Below, piece by piece: positions 48,171 to 56,176 of a stretch of 64,000 nt of DNA; positions within the stretch are counted from its first letter, which is position 1; the number at the start of each line of letters is the position of its first letter. The position numbers were made by a program, and so were the translations under genes. The stretch lies in contig CANRHR010000006.1 in the NCBI GenBank assembly GCA_947630475.1, positions 1 to 64,000 on the forward strand. Direction: 5' to 3'. The notes under the pieces were generated by a model. It saw only the letters and a program-made list of their open reading frames with translations. It did no database searches and was not told the DNA's origin. Source of the stretch: an uncultured Clostridia bacterium. Lineage in GTDB: Bacteria > Bacillota > Clostridia > Lachnospirales > CAG-274.

Positions 48171-48240
48171 GATATTCATACTTCGCTGAGCTAAATTACT
48201 CATAACCGACGGCTTCTGACGAAGTCGGTTGTCGGTTAAA
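48171..48240 (+). repeat. Second dispersed repeat, copy 3, with hairpin
   Basis: GATATTCATACTTCGCTGAG matches the left part of the repeat, followed by CTCATAACC and a hairpin with ACCGACGGC...GTCGGT arms. The middle differs from other copies. Confidence 0.45.
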
Positions 48241-48258
48241 ATATTATTATTTTACCGT

Positions 48259-48285
48259 TAAGATTAGATGGGTTTTTGCCGAAAT
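48259..48285 (+). promoter_or_regulatory. Sigma-28 (SigD/FliA) promoter of flagellin
   Basis: TAAG, 15 bases, then GCCGAAAT closely match the flagellar consensus TAAA-N15-GCCGATAA. It lies about 65 bases before the flagellin start. Confidence 0.75.
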
Positions 48286-48349
48286 ATATTTAGGATAAAA
48301 ATTAACAGGACGTTAAAAATATTATAAAATTTTGGAAAAAGGTGATAGT

Positions 48350-49174
48350 ATGATTATTAACCATAACGTTGCTGCTCTTGTTACAAACAATTCATTGGCT
48401 AAAGCCGGCACAAGAGCTGATAAAGCATCTAAAAGGCTTTCAACCGGTCTTAAAATAAACTCAGCGGCAGATAATGCGGCAGGCCTTGCCATAGCCAACA
48501 AAATGAAAGCTCAGGTAAGCGGCTTGGAACTTGCCAACAGAAATTGTAACGATGCGGTATCTCTTATTCAAACGGCTGAAGGCGGTCTTGCCGAAATTAC
48601 AAATATGCTCCAAAGAGTAAGAGAGCTTGCAGTGCAAGGCGCAACCGATGCGGTAACCGACAGTGACAGGGAAAAAATCCAAACAGAGGTTAATCAGCTT
48701 GTTGATGAAATAGAAGAAACATCAAAAAAAATACAGTTTAACAACAAAACTCTTTTTGATGCGGATGCCGAAGAATTTGTTTTCCAAATAGGCGCAAATA
48801 TGGAAAATAAAGTTGGATTTCAAATGGAAAGCATTACTTCCGAAACTCTTAATGTTAAAATATTTAAAGATGACGAGATGTATAAAAGTATAACAGGCTG
48901 TGAAGATGCCATTGATATTTGCGATGATGCACTCAGCATTGTTTCATCTTTTAGGGCTAAGCTTGGTTCCTTCCAAAACAGATTGGACTATACTTCAGCT
49001 TCCCTTGATACATCAACCATAAATGCCCAATCTTCATTATCACGCATAGAAGATACCGATATGGCGGCTGAAATGACAGAATACACGACCTATAACGTTA
49101 TTACCCAAGCGGCGATATCTGTTCTTGCGCAGGCTAACCAAAGGCCTAATCAGCTTCTTTCACTGTTACAATAA
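48350..49174 (+). CDS. Flagellin
   Basis: The 274-residue protein starts MIINHNVAALVTNNSLAKA at ATG 48350 with AAAAAGGTGA 6 bases upstream; the frame's earlier start at 48332 has no site. The D0/D1 N-terminal helices (RLSTGLKINSAADNAAGLAI; IQTAEGGLAEITNMLQR) and C-terminal D0 (YNVITQAAISVLAQANQRP; ending LLSLLQ) are intact. The central variable region is very short, so the filament should be thin and lack surface D2/D3 domains. A sigma-28 promoter precedes it and a FliS-like gene follows by 25 bp. Confidence 0.97.
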   Translation: MIINHNVAALVTNNSLAKAGTRADKASKRLSTGLKINSAADNAAGLAIANKMKAQVSGLELANRNCNDAVSLIQTAEGGLAEITNMLQRVRELAVQGATDAVTDSDREKIQTEVNQLVDEIEETSKKIQFNNKTLFDADAEEFVFQIGANMENKVGFQMESITSETLNVKIFKDDEMYKSITGCEDAIDICDDALSIVSSFRAKLGSFQNRLDYTSASLDTSTINAQSSLSRIEDTDMAAEMTEYTTYNVITQAAISVLAQANQRPNQLLSLLQ

Positions 49175-49199
49175 TTTTTAAGAATTGAGGGCTGAAAAA

Positions 49200-49670
49200 A
49201 TGAGAATATCTACAGAGGATTATGTTGCAAGGATTGCCAACGCTACTCAATTACAGCTTGTCATAATTAATTATGAAATTATTATAGATTACCTTAATGC
49301 GGCAAAAGGAAGCGTAAATAAAAAAAAGGATTTTGATTTTAATCTTGAAAAAGCAAGACAGTTTTTAAACGAACTTAGGGTTTCTTTAGATATGCAGTAT
49401 ACATTGTCAAAATACCTCATGCGGCTTTATCTCTATGTTGATCAGCAAATAGCATACTGTCAGTTTAACAGCCGCACAGAACACATTGACGAATCTATTA
49501 AAATTTTAAACTCTTTACTTGAGGGCTGGAAAAAAATTGAAACAAACGAAAAAGACAAAACTCCTGTTATGGAAAATGCCCAACAGCTTTATGCAGGCTT
49601 AACCTACGGAAAAAACGGAAGCCTTAACGAATATGTTGATATGAAAACAAACAGAGGCTTTAAGGTTTAA
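49200..49670 (+). CDS. Second FliS-like flagellin chaperone
   Basis: The 156-residue helical protein starts at ATG 49200 with GAGGG 8 bases upstream. The stretch ATQLQLVIINYEIIIDYLNAA resembles the FliS motif (Q-L-x-x-M-L-Y-D-G-A-I), and YMRLYLYVDQQI-like residues follow (LMRLYLYVDQQIAYC). It is only distantly similar to the FliS encoded at 16941, but its place 25 bp after flagellin strongly suggests a dedicated flagellin chaperone. The C-terminal 40 residues are extra and end in NEYVDMKTNRGFKV. Confidence 0.65.
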   Translation: MRISTEDYVARIANATQLQLVIINYEIIIDYLNAAKGSVNKKKDFDFNLEKARQFLNELRVSLDMQYTLSKYLMRLYLYVDQQIAYCQFNSRTEHIDESIKILNSLLEGWKKIETNEKDKTPVMENAQQLYAGLTYGKNGSLNEYVDMKTNRGFKV

Positions 49671-49685
49671 TAATTTTGATAAAAC

Positions 49686-49717
49686 AAAAGGCTTCGCATT
49701 ATAATGCGAAGCCTTTT
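49686..49717. terminator. 32-bp perfect palindrome after the FliS-like gene, likely terminator
   Basis: AAAAGGCTTCGCATTA is followed directly by its exact complement TAATGCGAAGCCTTTT, and then GTTTGT. It lies 16 bp beyond the stop codon at 49670 and probably ends the flagellin transcript. Its 24-bp core is repeated at 49903-49926. Confidence 0.7.
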
Positions 49718-49734
49718 GTTTGTAAATAAAATCT

Positions 49735-49898
49735 TATTTTAACAAAATAACTTAAAGCGCCACGGACTTTTAATCCGCAGGCGAAATTTATTTCCGCCGA
49801 GGAAAACAGCGAGTTTCAAGGGATTTTTAATCCCGATGGAATGAGCTGTTTATACATCTGTTCTCTTCGAAAAAGTCCACTTGAAATTTTTCGAAGTT
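49735..49898 (+). repeat. Dispersed structured repeat, copy D
   Basis: P1 is GGCGAAA...TTTCCGCC with a bulge, P2 is AAACAGC (49804-49810) with GCTGTTT (49845-49851), P3 is GGGATT/AATCCC (49820-49834), and P4 is CTTCGAAAAA/TTTTTCGAAG (49865-49896). P3 replaces the GGCTC/GAGCC stem of copy A by a fully different but still paired stem. Confidence 0.8.
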
Positions 49899-49899
49899 A

Positions 49900-49929
49900 A
49901 ATGGCTTCGCATTATAATGCGAAGCCATT
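49900..49929. repeat. Second palindrome with same core as 49686-49717
   Basis: AATGGCTTCGCATTA/TAATGCGAAGCCATT is a perfect 30-bp palindrome. Its inner 24 bases are identical to those on the other side of repeat copy D, while the outermost bases differ. Confidence 0.75.
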
Positions 49930-49953
49930 TTTAAAATAAAGGAGTTTTGGAAT

Positions 49954-50007
49954 ATGATGGGCGGGGAAACCCATCATAATGTGAGAGGAGTATCTATATC
50001 AATATAA
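49954..50007 (+). CDS. Micro-ORF of 17 codons (uncertain)
   Basis: ATG at 49954 is preceded by AAAGGAG at 8-9 bases and reads MMGGETHHNVRGVSISI before TAA. The first half of the frame is also an ATGATGGG/CCCATCAT hairpin. It could be a real short peptide, a leader, or the start of a decayed gene. It is convergent with the htrA-like gene. Confidence 0.3.
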   Translation: MMGGETHHNVRGVSISI

Positions 50008-50022
50008 AACTTGTACGCTTAA

Positions 50023-51282
50023 TTAAAAATTAGAGTTTGGCTCGGCAAGCAACTTAACTTTTATCGTTTTCATACTTCTGCCGTTTCTTATTACTTTAAC
50101 GGAAATTTCATCACCTATCTTATAGCTGCTTATGGCATCGGTCAGTTGTTCTTTTGTAAAAATCGGCTTATCATCTATTCCCGTTATTATGTCGGTTTCC
50201 TTAAGCTCCGAAGCTGCAGCGCTTGAGCGTGGCACAATCTGGGTTATCATAACGCCTGTTTGGGGAAGATTGTACGCAGTGGCAAAATCCTCTGATATAT
50301 CCGAAATATAAACCCCCAAAAACGGAGCGCTTTGATTATTCATAATTTTTTCTATAATCGGCTTGGCTGAATTGGCAGTTATGCTGTAGCCGACACCTTC
50401 AACAGAATTCATTGAAAGCTTAGCAGTATTTATGCCCACAACCTCACCCTTTGAGTTTATTAATGCTCCGCCGCTGTTTCCGGGATTTATTGCTGCGTCT
50501 GTCTGAATAACGGTAAGCTGTCTTCCGCTTACGTTTATCTCTTTATTAACCCTGCTTACAACGCCTGAAGTAGCAATATTTCCCTCTCCTAAGGCATTTC
50601 CTATGGCTATAACTGATGAACCCTCGATAAGATTGTCGGAATCTCCAAAACTTATCGCTTTTATATCTTTTATTCCTTTTGCTTTTAAATCTTCAATGCT
50701 TACGGAAATAACAGCCAAATCACTTGCTGTGTTTTTCCCCACAAGCTTTGCAGGTATAAAGACATCGGAATCAAATGATATATTTACTTTTTTTGCGCCG
50801 TCAATAACATGATTATTTGTGACTATATAAACATTCTCGTCATTTTTGCTAAAAATTATGCCTGAACCGGAGCTGTCAGATTCATAAAACATATCAAAAA
50901 AAGTTTCCGTCTGAGTTGTAGACGTTATGCAGACAACAGCAGGCTTTACCTTTTTGATTATATCAACATTAACCGCCGAAGCATATCCCAGCGAAGAATC
51001 TTTTGTTTTTGAGTTTTTAAAATCTTTTGATTTAACATCATCAGCGTTGTCATTAAAGCTTAATCCAGCCTTATCGATATTTTTTAAATTTTTTAAACCG
51101 GACTGAATAAAAACGATACCGCTGCCAATCAAAAAACCCAAGAGTGTACAGCCTATAAAGGCTGCAAATATTTTCCAAATTTTTTTTGTGCGTTTTTTAG
51201 GGGCAGCACCCCCGTTATTTTCGGAATAAGGCTGTTCTGAATCATTTTGGTAATAATCAGTATTTTTTTCAAATTCGCCCAC
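50023..51282 (-). CDS. HtrA/DegP-like membrane serine protease (first copy)
   Basis: HtrA proteases degrade misfolded proteins outside the membrane. The 419-residue protein has a polar cytoplasmic N-terminus, one membrane helix (KIFAAFIGCTLLGFLIGSGI, about 37-56), a trypsin-like domain with His in NNHVIDGA (about 155), Asp in SDLAVISV (about 190) and Ser in NPGNSGGALI (about 268), and one C-terminal PDZ domain (FLGVYISDISEDFATAYNLP...). It lies 219 bp after a paralog in the same direction. Confidence 0.93.
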   Translation of the reverse strand: MGEFEKNTDYYQNDSEQPYSENNGGAAPKKRTKKIWKIFAAFIGCTLLGFLIGSGIVFIQSGLKNLKNIDKAGLSFNDNADDVKSKDFKNSKTKDSSLGYASAVNVDIIKKVKPAVVCITSTTQTETFFDMFYESDSSGSGIIFSKNDENVYIVTNNHVIDGAKKVNISFDSDVFIPAKLVGKNTASDLAVISVSIEDLKAKGIKDIKAISFGDSDNLIEGSSVIAIGNALGEGNIATSGVVSRVNKEINVSGRQLTVIQTDAAINPGNSGGALINSKGEVVGINTAKLSMNSVEGVGYSITANSAKPIIEKIMNNQSAPFLGVYISDISEDFATAYNLPQTGVMITQIVPRSSAAASELKETDIITGIDDKPIFTKEQLTDAISSYKIGDEISVKVIRNGRSMKTIKVKLLAEPNSNF

Positions 51283-51501
51283 AATTAAAACCTCCGCAGG
51301 TCAAGAAGCAGAACAGGCAAAGATTTATATTTTGCAAATCTGTCTAATCTGTGCCATTCATTGCTTCCTGACTTTAATAATATTATAAAGCATTAAAATG
51401 AATAAAGTATGAACAATTTATTAAAATTTATTAATAATTAACAAATTTTAAAAATATATCCATAAAACCGATAATATCCGTCTTAATAAACGGCAGTTTT
51501 A

Positions 51502-52983
51502 TCAGAATGTTTGGTTATAATTGTTCAAAACGGCTGTCAATGTCATTTCAACAGAGCCATTTCTTATAATATCCACAGAAACGCTGTCATTTGCCTTGCA
51601 TTTTGAAATTTCATTTGAAAGCTCCTCTATTGTAGATATCTTTTTTCCGTTAAAACCTGTTATAATATCAGTCCTTTTAAGCCCTGCAATATCTGCAGCA
51701 CTTCCCTCTTCAACGGAGGTTAAAAATACACCGTCAATATCTATGTTATATGTTCTCTTAAAGCTGTCGTTTATTGTAAAGCCGACAATGCCTAAATAAG
51801 GTCTTTCTATACTTCCGTTTTGTCTTAATTCATTTATAATACTTTTTGCGTATGATGACGGGATTGCATAACCTATTCCCTCTATAGATGAGCTTGAAAG
51901 CTTTGCCGTATTAATACCAACTACCTCTCCATCTGTATTTATCAAAGCTCCGCCGCTGTTTCCCGGGTTTATAGCCGCATCTGTCTGAAGAACCGTAAGT
52001 TTTTTGCCGTCAATATTTATTTCTTTGTTGCTTGCGCTTATTATTCCCTGTGTAACTGTTTTGCCCTGACCCAAAGCATTGCCGAGCGCAAGCACATATT
52101 CTCCTACTTCCATTTGGTCGGAGTCAGCAAATACAGCCGTTTTTACTTCATTTATGCCTGCCTTGGCAAGCTCTGTTTTTAAAACGCTTATCAAAGCCAA
52201 ATCGGAGCTTGCGTCTTTTCCCACAAGGCTTGCCGGCACCTGCTCAGTGCCTGTAATTGAGATTGAAACAGTGCTTGCGCCATCTATAACATGATTATTG
52301 GTAACTATATAAACCTTTTCATCATCCTGATCGTAAATAATGCCGGAGCCCGCTCCTTCACTCTCATATACCTGATTAAAAAATCCTGTTTCTTTGGTTT
52401 TTATTGAAATATTTACAACGCTGTCCTTAACCTTATCTAAAATAGGAGCAATTGTATTTGTTCCTGTAAAGATAATATTTTCATCCTGCAAAGAATTTTT
52501 ATCGGTATCCTTTGAAACTGTTTCCGGAAAAGCAAAATCACCCGTTCTGCTTTTGTCGGCATATCTGTTTGATACGTTAAAGCCGATTCCCGCCCCTGCT
52601 CCGATGCAGGCGCAGCAAAGAGCAAGAACAGATACTTTTTTTACAGCCTTTGAAAACTTGTTTTTATTCTTTTGCTTTTCATTAAAATCTGTGTTTTTAA
52701 TTGTTATATATTTTTGAGAAGATTTATCGGAATCAGAATACAAAATATCTTTTATTTCATCTCCTATGCCTTTGTTCGTCAAATCAGAAGCACCAGAATA
52801 TTCTTTGCTGTCGGCGTCAAATACCATAGGAGCATCTTCATATTTATATTCCTGCTCTTCATCTTTTCTATATGCTGCTTCATCTGTATTTGTACAATCT
52901 ACAAGCTCTTTTGTATAATCTATGCTTTCATTTTCTTTTTCGTTAAAATCAAAATCATTGTTAAATTCTTTAAATTCATCCAT
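51502..52983 (-). CDS. HtrA/DegP-like membrane serine protease (second copy)
   Basis: The 493-residue paralog of the neighbouring protease has a longer acidic N-terminus (about 115 residues, rich in Asp, Glu and Tyr), a membrane helix (VSVLALCCACIGAGAGIGF, about 122-140), catalytic His (NNHVIDGA, about 232), Asp (SDLALISV, about 262) and Ser (NPGNSGGALI, about 342), and one PDZ domain (PYLGIVGFTINDSFKRTYNI...). The two proteases share the core but not the cytoplasmic part, so they may answer to different signals. AGGAGG precedes the start. Confidence 0.93.
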   Translation of the reverse strand: MDEFKEFNNDFDFNEKENESIDYTKELVDCTNTDEAAYRKDEEQEYKYEDAPMVFDADSKEYSGASDLTNKGIGDEIKDILYSDSDKSSQKYITIKNTDFNEKQKNKNKFSKAVKKVSVLALCCACIGAGAGIGFNVSNRYADKSRTGDFAFPETVSKDTDKNSLQDENIIFTGTNTIAPILDKVKDSVVNISIKTKETGFFNQVYESEGAGSGIIYDQDDEKVYIVTNNHVIDGASTVSISITGTEQVPASLVGKDASSDLALISVLKTELAKAGINEVKTAVFADSDQMEVGEYVLALGNALGQGKTVTQGIISASNKEINIDGKKLTVLQTDAAINPGNSGGALINTDGEVVGINTAKLSSSSIEGIGYAIPSSYAKSIINELRQNGSIERPYLGIVGFTINDSFKRTYNIDIDGVFLTSVEEGSAADIAGLKRTDIITGFNGKKISTIEELSNEISKCKANDSVSVDIIRNGSVEMTLTAVLNNYNQTF

Positions 52984-53346
52984 AAGTATTCCTCCTATGA
53001 TAATTATAATAATTTTTATATGTTAAGGCAGAAGCTTATAAATAAGCTATAATTAAAGCGTAAACTTTTATGCCTTAATTTTTATTATTTATTTTTTACA
53101 GTATTAAGTATACTCAATTAATTTGAACAAAATATTAAGAAAATGTAAATATATAAAAATTATTTGTAAAAAATTTTTATTATTGATTATAAGGTTTTAT
53201 ACGCCCAAACGAGCTGTTTATACATACGGCTTTTTTAACCAATATTGTTATGCTTAACAAAAGATATAAATTATGTTATTATTATGTTATATTTCTCCGA
53301 TTTTTTCAATATTATTTATAACATCATAAAAAACGGAGGAAAATAA
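52984..53346. other. AT-rich divergent region before htrA and the amidase
   Basis: No gene is seen in these 363 bp. At about 53206-53237 AAACGAGCTGTTTATACATACGG-like sequence is a right-half fragment of the dispersed structured repeat (its P2 3' arm and following bases). No clear promoter could be assigned. Confidence 0.5.
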
Positions 53347-53877
53347 ATGAAAATATTCATAGACCCTGGCCATGGAGGAAATAATCCCGGCGCAGTTTCT
53401 CAAACAGGGCTTAAAGAAGCGGATGTTAACCTTGATGTTGCCCTCAAGCTTGGAAGAATATTAACAACATGGGGTTATGAGGTAAAATATTCAAGAACAG
53501 ACAACATAACAGTAAGCCTTACCCAAAGAGCAAATATGGCTAATGAATGGGGAGCCGATTATTTTGTAAGTATTCACTGCAACTCTAATGAAAACCCAAA
53601 TATAACAGGCACCTCTACTTATTTTTATCGCCGGGGCACAACCGCCGAAAGCTTTGCCATTGTTGTAAACAACAATCTTGTAAGACAAATAGAGCTTAAA
53701 GATTTAGGCGTGTTTGCTGCAAATTTTGCCGTTTTGAGAAAAACCTATATGCCTGCAATTTTGGTAGAGCTTGCCTTTATTTCAAACCCTAATGAAGCAT
53801 TGCTTTTATCAACCAACACTTTCCGCCAAAACTGTGCCATAGGCATAGCAAACGGAATAGCTCAATTTACACAATAA
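53347..53877 (+). CDS. N-acetylmuramoyl-L-alanine amidase (Amidase_3) without signal peptide
   Basis: The enzyme cuts the bond between muramic acid and the stem peptide of peptidoglycan. The 176-residue protein is only the catalytic domain: zinc ligands His9 (DPGHGG), Glu24 and His77 (SIHCNSN), and catalytic Glu141 (VELAFISN). It has neither signal peptide nor wall-binding domain. Small signal-less amidases such as CwlC act from the mother cell at the end of sporulation, and cotJABC lies 2 kb away. It could also be a phage-type lysin, but no phage genes are nearby. Confidence 0.92.
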   Translation: MKIFIDPGHGGNNPGAVSQTGLKEADVNLDVALKLGRILTTWGYEVKYSRTDNITVSLTQRANMANEWGADYFVSIHCNSNENPNITGTSTYFYRRGTTAESFAIVVNNNLVRQIELKDLGVFAANFAVLRKTYMPAILVELAFISNPNEALLLSTNTFRQNCAIGIANGIAQFTQ

Positions 53878-53909
53878 AAAAACATAAATAATAACAAAGG
53901 AGAATTAAT

Positions 53910-54272
53910 ATGAAAGTATTATTTTTGGAATATCCAAAATGCAGCACATGCAAAAAAGCTAAATTATGGCTTACCGAAAACGGGGTTGACTTTTGCGACA
54001 GGCATATAGTCGAGAATAATCCCACTTCGGATGAGCTTAAAGGCTGGATAGAAAAAAGCTCTCAGCCTATCAAAAAATTTTTTAACACAAGCGGTATCAT
54101 GTATAAGGAATTGGAGCTTAAAAGCAAGCTTGAAAATATGAGTGATGATGAAAAAATTCAGCTTCTTTCAACAAACGGCATGCTTGTTAAGCGCCCTCTT
54201 ATTATAGGCGAAGATTTTGTTTTGATAGGCTTTAAGTCGGAAGAATGGAAAAACCGCCTTTTACAGCCGTAA
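53910..54272 (+). CDS. ArsC/Spx-family thioredoxin-fold protein
   Basis: The 120-residue protein starts MKVLFLEYPKCSTCKKAKLW with a redox-type C-x2-C (Cys11, Cys14) and has the ArsC/Spx C-terminal feature LVKRPLIIGEDFVLIGF. Spx controls transcription by binding RNA polymerase, while ArsC relatives reduce arsenate with glutaredoxin. The short YffB/YusI-like form seen here is usually an uncharacterised reductase. It lies 32 bp after the amidase gene with AAGGAG upstream, so the two may be co-transcribed. Confidence 0.8.
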   Translation: MKVLFLEYPKCSTCKKAKLWLTENGVDFCDRHIVENNPTSDELKGWIEKSSQPIKKFFNTSGIMYKELELKSKLENMSDDEKIQLLSTNGMLVKRPLIIGEDFVLIGFKSEEWKNRLLQP

Positions 54273-54353
54273 GCCCGGGCTTTAAAATATATTCATCTTT
54301 TGCAAAAACCGATATTATAGGCGATTTTATCACATAAAGCCTATAATATCTTT

Positions 54354-55421
54354 TTATTTCCAATTTGGCAAAAGCTCCGCTTCCTGCATGGCTTTTACAA
54401 CAATAACAAACATAGGCCCTATAACTATCCCCAAAACCCCAAAAAGCTTAAGCCCACAGTAAACAGAAGTTAAAGTTACAAGGGGATTTACGCCTATTTG
54501 GCTTCCCAAAACCCTCGGCTCAAGCATTTGCCTTGCCAATAGAACGGTAATATTTACAACAATCAAATATATAGCTCTTTTATATTCGCCGTTTAAAAAG
54601 GAATAAAGTGCCCATGGCCAAAACACTGCCCCGCTTCCAAAAACAGGCAGAGCATCTATAACAGCAATAACGGCAGCCAAAAACAAAGCGTATGGAGAGC
54701 CTAAAATAGAAAGAAAAACCGCACATATACTTCCGCTTATAAGCATCATTATGCACTGCGCCCTTACATAGCCGCTTACCGCCTCTATAATTCCAACCCT
54801 TATAACCTTTGCCCTTTTTTGTATTGACATTGGCAGCTGTCTTAAAAAGAAAGCATCTATTTCTTTTTTATCCTTTAGTATAAAAAAGCATGAAATAAAA
54901 CCAAAAACAACCGTCATAATCACAGATGGAATTTTTTTAAATATCCCCATAGATCCGCTTTTTACTCCATCCCCCAGCACAGATGTTAAAATAGATATTA
55001 TGTTGTCAAAATTATTGCTCACCTGAGTTTTAAGCCAAGACGGCAAATTTTCTGTTCTGTTTTCAAAAAAAGTCCTTAAATTTTCAACATTTTTTATAAC
55101 GGACTGAACATATCCCGGCGCATCATTAGAAAAAGCCTTTGCTTCATATATTATTTTCATAACTATGCCAGTTCCCAATGAGCCTACAAAAATAAGCAAA
55201 ATTGAAATGGCAATAAATGAACATGAGCCCTTGGATATTTTAAATTTTTTATGCAGAAATTCAGCTATAGGAAACAAAAGCACAGAAAGAATATAGCCAA
55301 AAATAAAAGGGGCGAAATATTTGGCAACAAACCTAAAAAAAATAAAAATTATAAATAAAAAAATTAAAAACATCAGTATTTTATCTATATTTTCTTTATT
55401 GTTTTTATAAAATTTTATCAT
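54354..55421 (-). CDS. AI-2E family transporter (PerM/YtvI type)
   Basis: The 355-residue membrane protein has about eight predicted membrane helices and the family region ALPVFGSGAVFWPWALYSFL and LVTLTSVYCGLKLFGVLGIVIGP. Members export small molecules or ions; only some export autoinducer-2. The size, and the nearby spore-coat operon, fit YtvI-type proteins made during sporulation, but the substrate is unknown. It is transcribed alone, convergent with the ArsC-like gene. Confidence 0.85.
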   Translation of the reverse strand: MIKFYKNNKENIDKILMFLIFLFIIFIFFRFVAKYFAPFIFGYILSVLLFPIAEFLHKKFKISKGSCSFIAISILLIFVGSLGTGIVMKIIYEAKAFSNDAPGYVQSVIKNVENLRTFFENRTENLPSWLKTQVSNNFDNIISILTSVLGDGVKSGSMGIFKKIPSVIMTVVFGFISCFFILKDKKEIDAFFLRQLPMSIQKRAKVIRVGIIEAVSGYVRAQCIMMLISGSICAVFLSILGSPYALFLAAVIAVIDALPVFGSGAVFWPWALYSFLNGEYKRAIYLIVVNITVLLARQMLEPRVLGSQIGVNPLVTLTSVYCGLKLFGVLGIVIGPMFVIVVKAMQEAELLPNWK

Positions 55422-55589
55422 CGCCTTTTCTCCTTTGCTTTACACTTAAAGCGGAAGCAGCCGCCGCCTAAGAGTAAGGATTTACTCGGGTTAAAAAACT
55501 CATTTTGCATTAATTCAGCCGCTTAGCGTACATAAATTATCTTTGGCAGTTTCTGTAACATAAGTATTGCTTGAGAATAATATAACATT

Positions 55590-55626
55590 ATACCGACAAA
55601 AAAACAATATCTTAAGTCGGTTTTTA
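55590..55626 (+). other. ACCGAC/GTCGGT stem-loop upstream of cotJA
   Basis: ACCGAC and GTCGGT arms are separated by about 18 bases and followed by TTTTTATTATA. It resembles an intrinsic terminator reading toward cotJA, with only about 25 bp left before the coat gene's start. It could be an attenuator or a leftover hairpin. Confidence 0.4.
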
Positions 55627-55650
55627 TTATAAGCTTGCGGAGGTGAAATT

Positions 55651-55857
55651 ATGTATAGCGCCAAAAATTGTCCATCTAATTGTATACCCTATCAAACGCC
55701 TATAGAGCCGTCATCATTGTCAAGAGCTTATGTTCCTTTCCAGATTTACTGCTCAATATACGGTGAAAAGCAAAGCCTTTTAAGCGGAACTGTTTTCCCG
55801 GGGCTGTATAAGCCTTATGTTAAAAAAAATGAAAACTGTGGTAACTGTGGCAAATAA
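55651..55857 (+). CDS. cotJA: Spore coat-associated protein CotJA
   Basis: The 68-residue protein contains SLSRAYVPFQIYCSIYGEKQ and GTVFPGLYKPY, the CotJA signature (L-A-R-A-Y-V-P-x-Q and G-T-x-F-P-E-L). CotJA is a minor spore coat component. It opens the cotJA-cotJB-cotJC operon; GGAGGTG precedes the ATG. The C-terminus is cysteine-rich (NCGNCGK), as in CotJC here. Confidence 0.93.
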   Translation: MYSAKNCPSNCIPYQTPIEPSSLSRAYVPFQIYCSIYGEKQSLLSGTVFPGLYKPYVKKNENCGNCGK

Positions 55858-55891
55858 TTTCAAATCTATACAATAAAAGGAGGCTCAGAAA

Positions 55892-56173
55892 ATGAACAAT
55901 AAAAGAGACAGCATTTTAAATCGACTTACTATGCTTGATTTTATGGCTGTAGATCTTCATCTTTATCTGAACACACATCCTAATGACAAAGAAGTTATAG
56001 AAAAATACAACGAAATTATAAAAGAAGCCGAAGAGGTACGCTATGAATATGAAAAAAATTTTGCTCCGTTATGCTCATTCCGTTCAGCAAGCTCCGAACA
56101 CCATTTTAATTGGATAAACAACCCATGGCCTTGGAGCCGCAAATTTAATTATTATATTGAAGGGGAGGAATAA
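55892..56173 (+). CDS. cotJB: Spore coat protein CotJB
   Basis: The 93-residue protein reads LTMLDFMAVDLHLYLNTHP and ends with a WPWSR segment (INNPWPWSRKFN), both CotJB family features. CotJB is needed, with CotJA and CotJC, for the inner spore coat. It follows cotJA by 34 bp and has AGGAGG upstream; cotJC starts 3 bp after its stop codon. Confidence 0.95.
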   Translation: MNNKRDSILNRLTMLDFMAVDLHLYLNTHPNDKEVIEKYNEIIKEAEEVRYEYEKNFAPLCSFRSASSEHHFNWINNPWPWSRKFNYYIEGEE

Positions 56174-56176
56174 TAA

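Larger units (their letters stand above)
48025..48349. other. Divergent control region between tyrS and flagellin
   Basis: No gene is seen in these 325 bp. It holds the tyrS promoter (48100-48128), a copy of the second dispersed repeat with an adjoining CCGAC/GTCGG hairpin (48171-48240) and the flagellin sigma-28 promoter (48259-48285). Confidence 0.6.
49671..50022. other. Gene-poor region with repeat copy D between twin palindromes
   Basis: These 352 bp hold a 32-bp palindrome (49686-49717), structured repeat copy D (49735-49898), a second palindrome with the same core (49900-49929) and a 17-codon open frame with a good ribosome site (49954-50007). No full-length gene is seen. Confidence 0.65.

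Noticed and set aside
53347..53877. Amidase as part of a prophage lysis cassette
   Set aside because: No holin, tail, capsid, integrase or other phage gene is seen nearby; neighbours are chromosomal genes.
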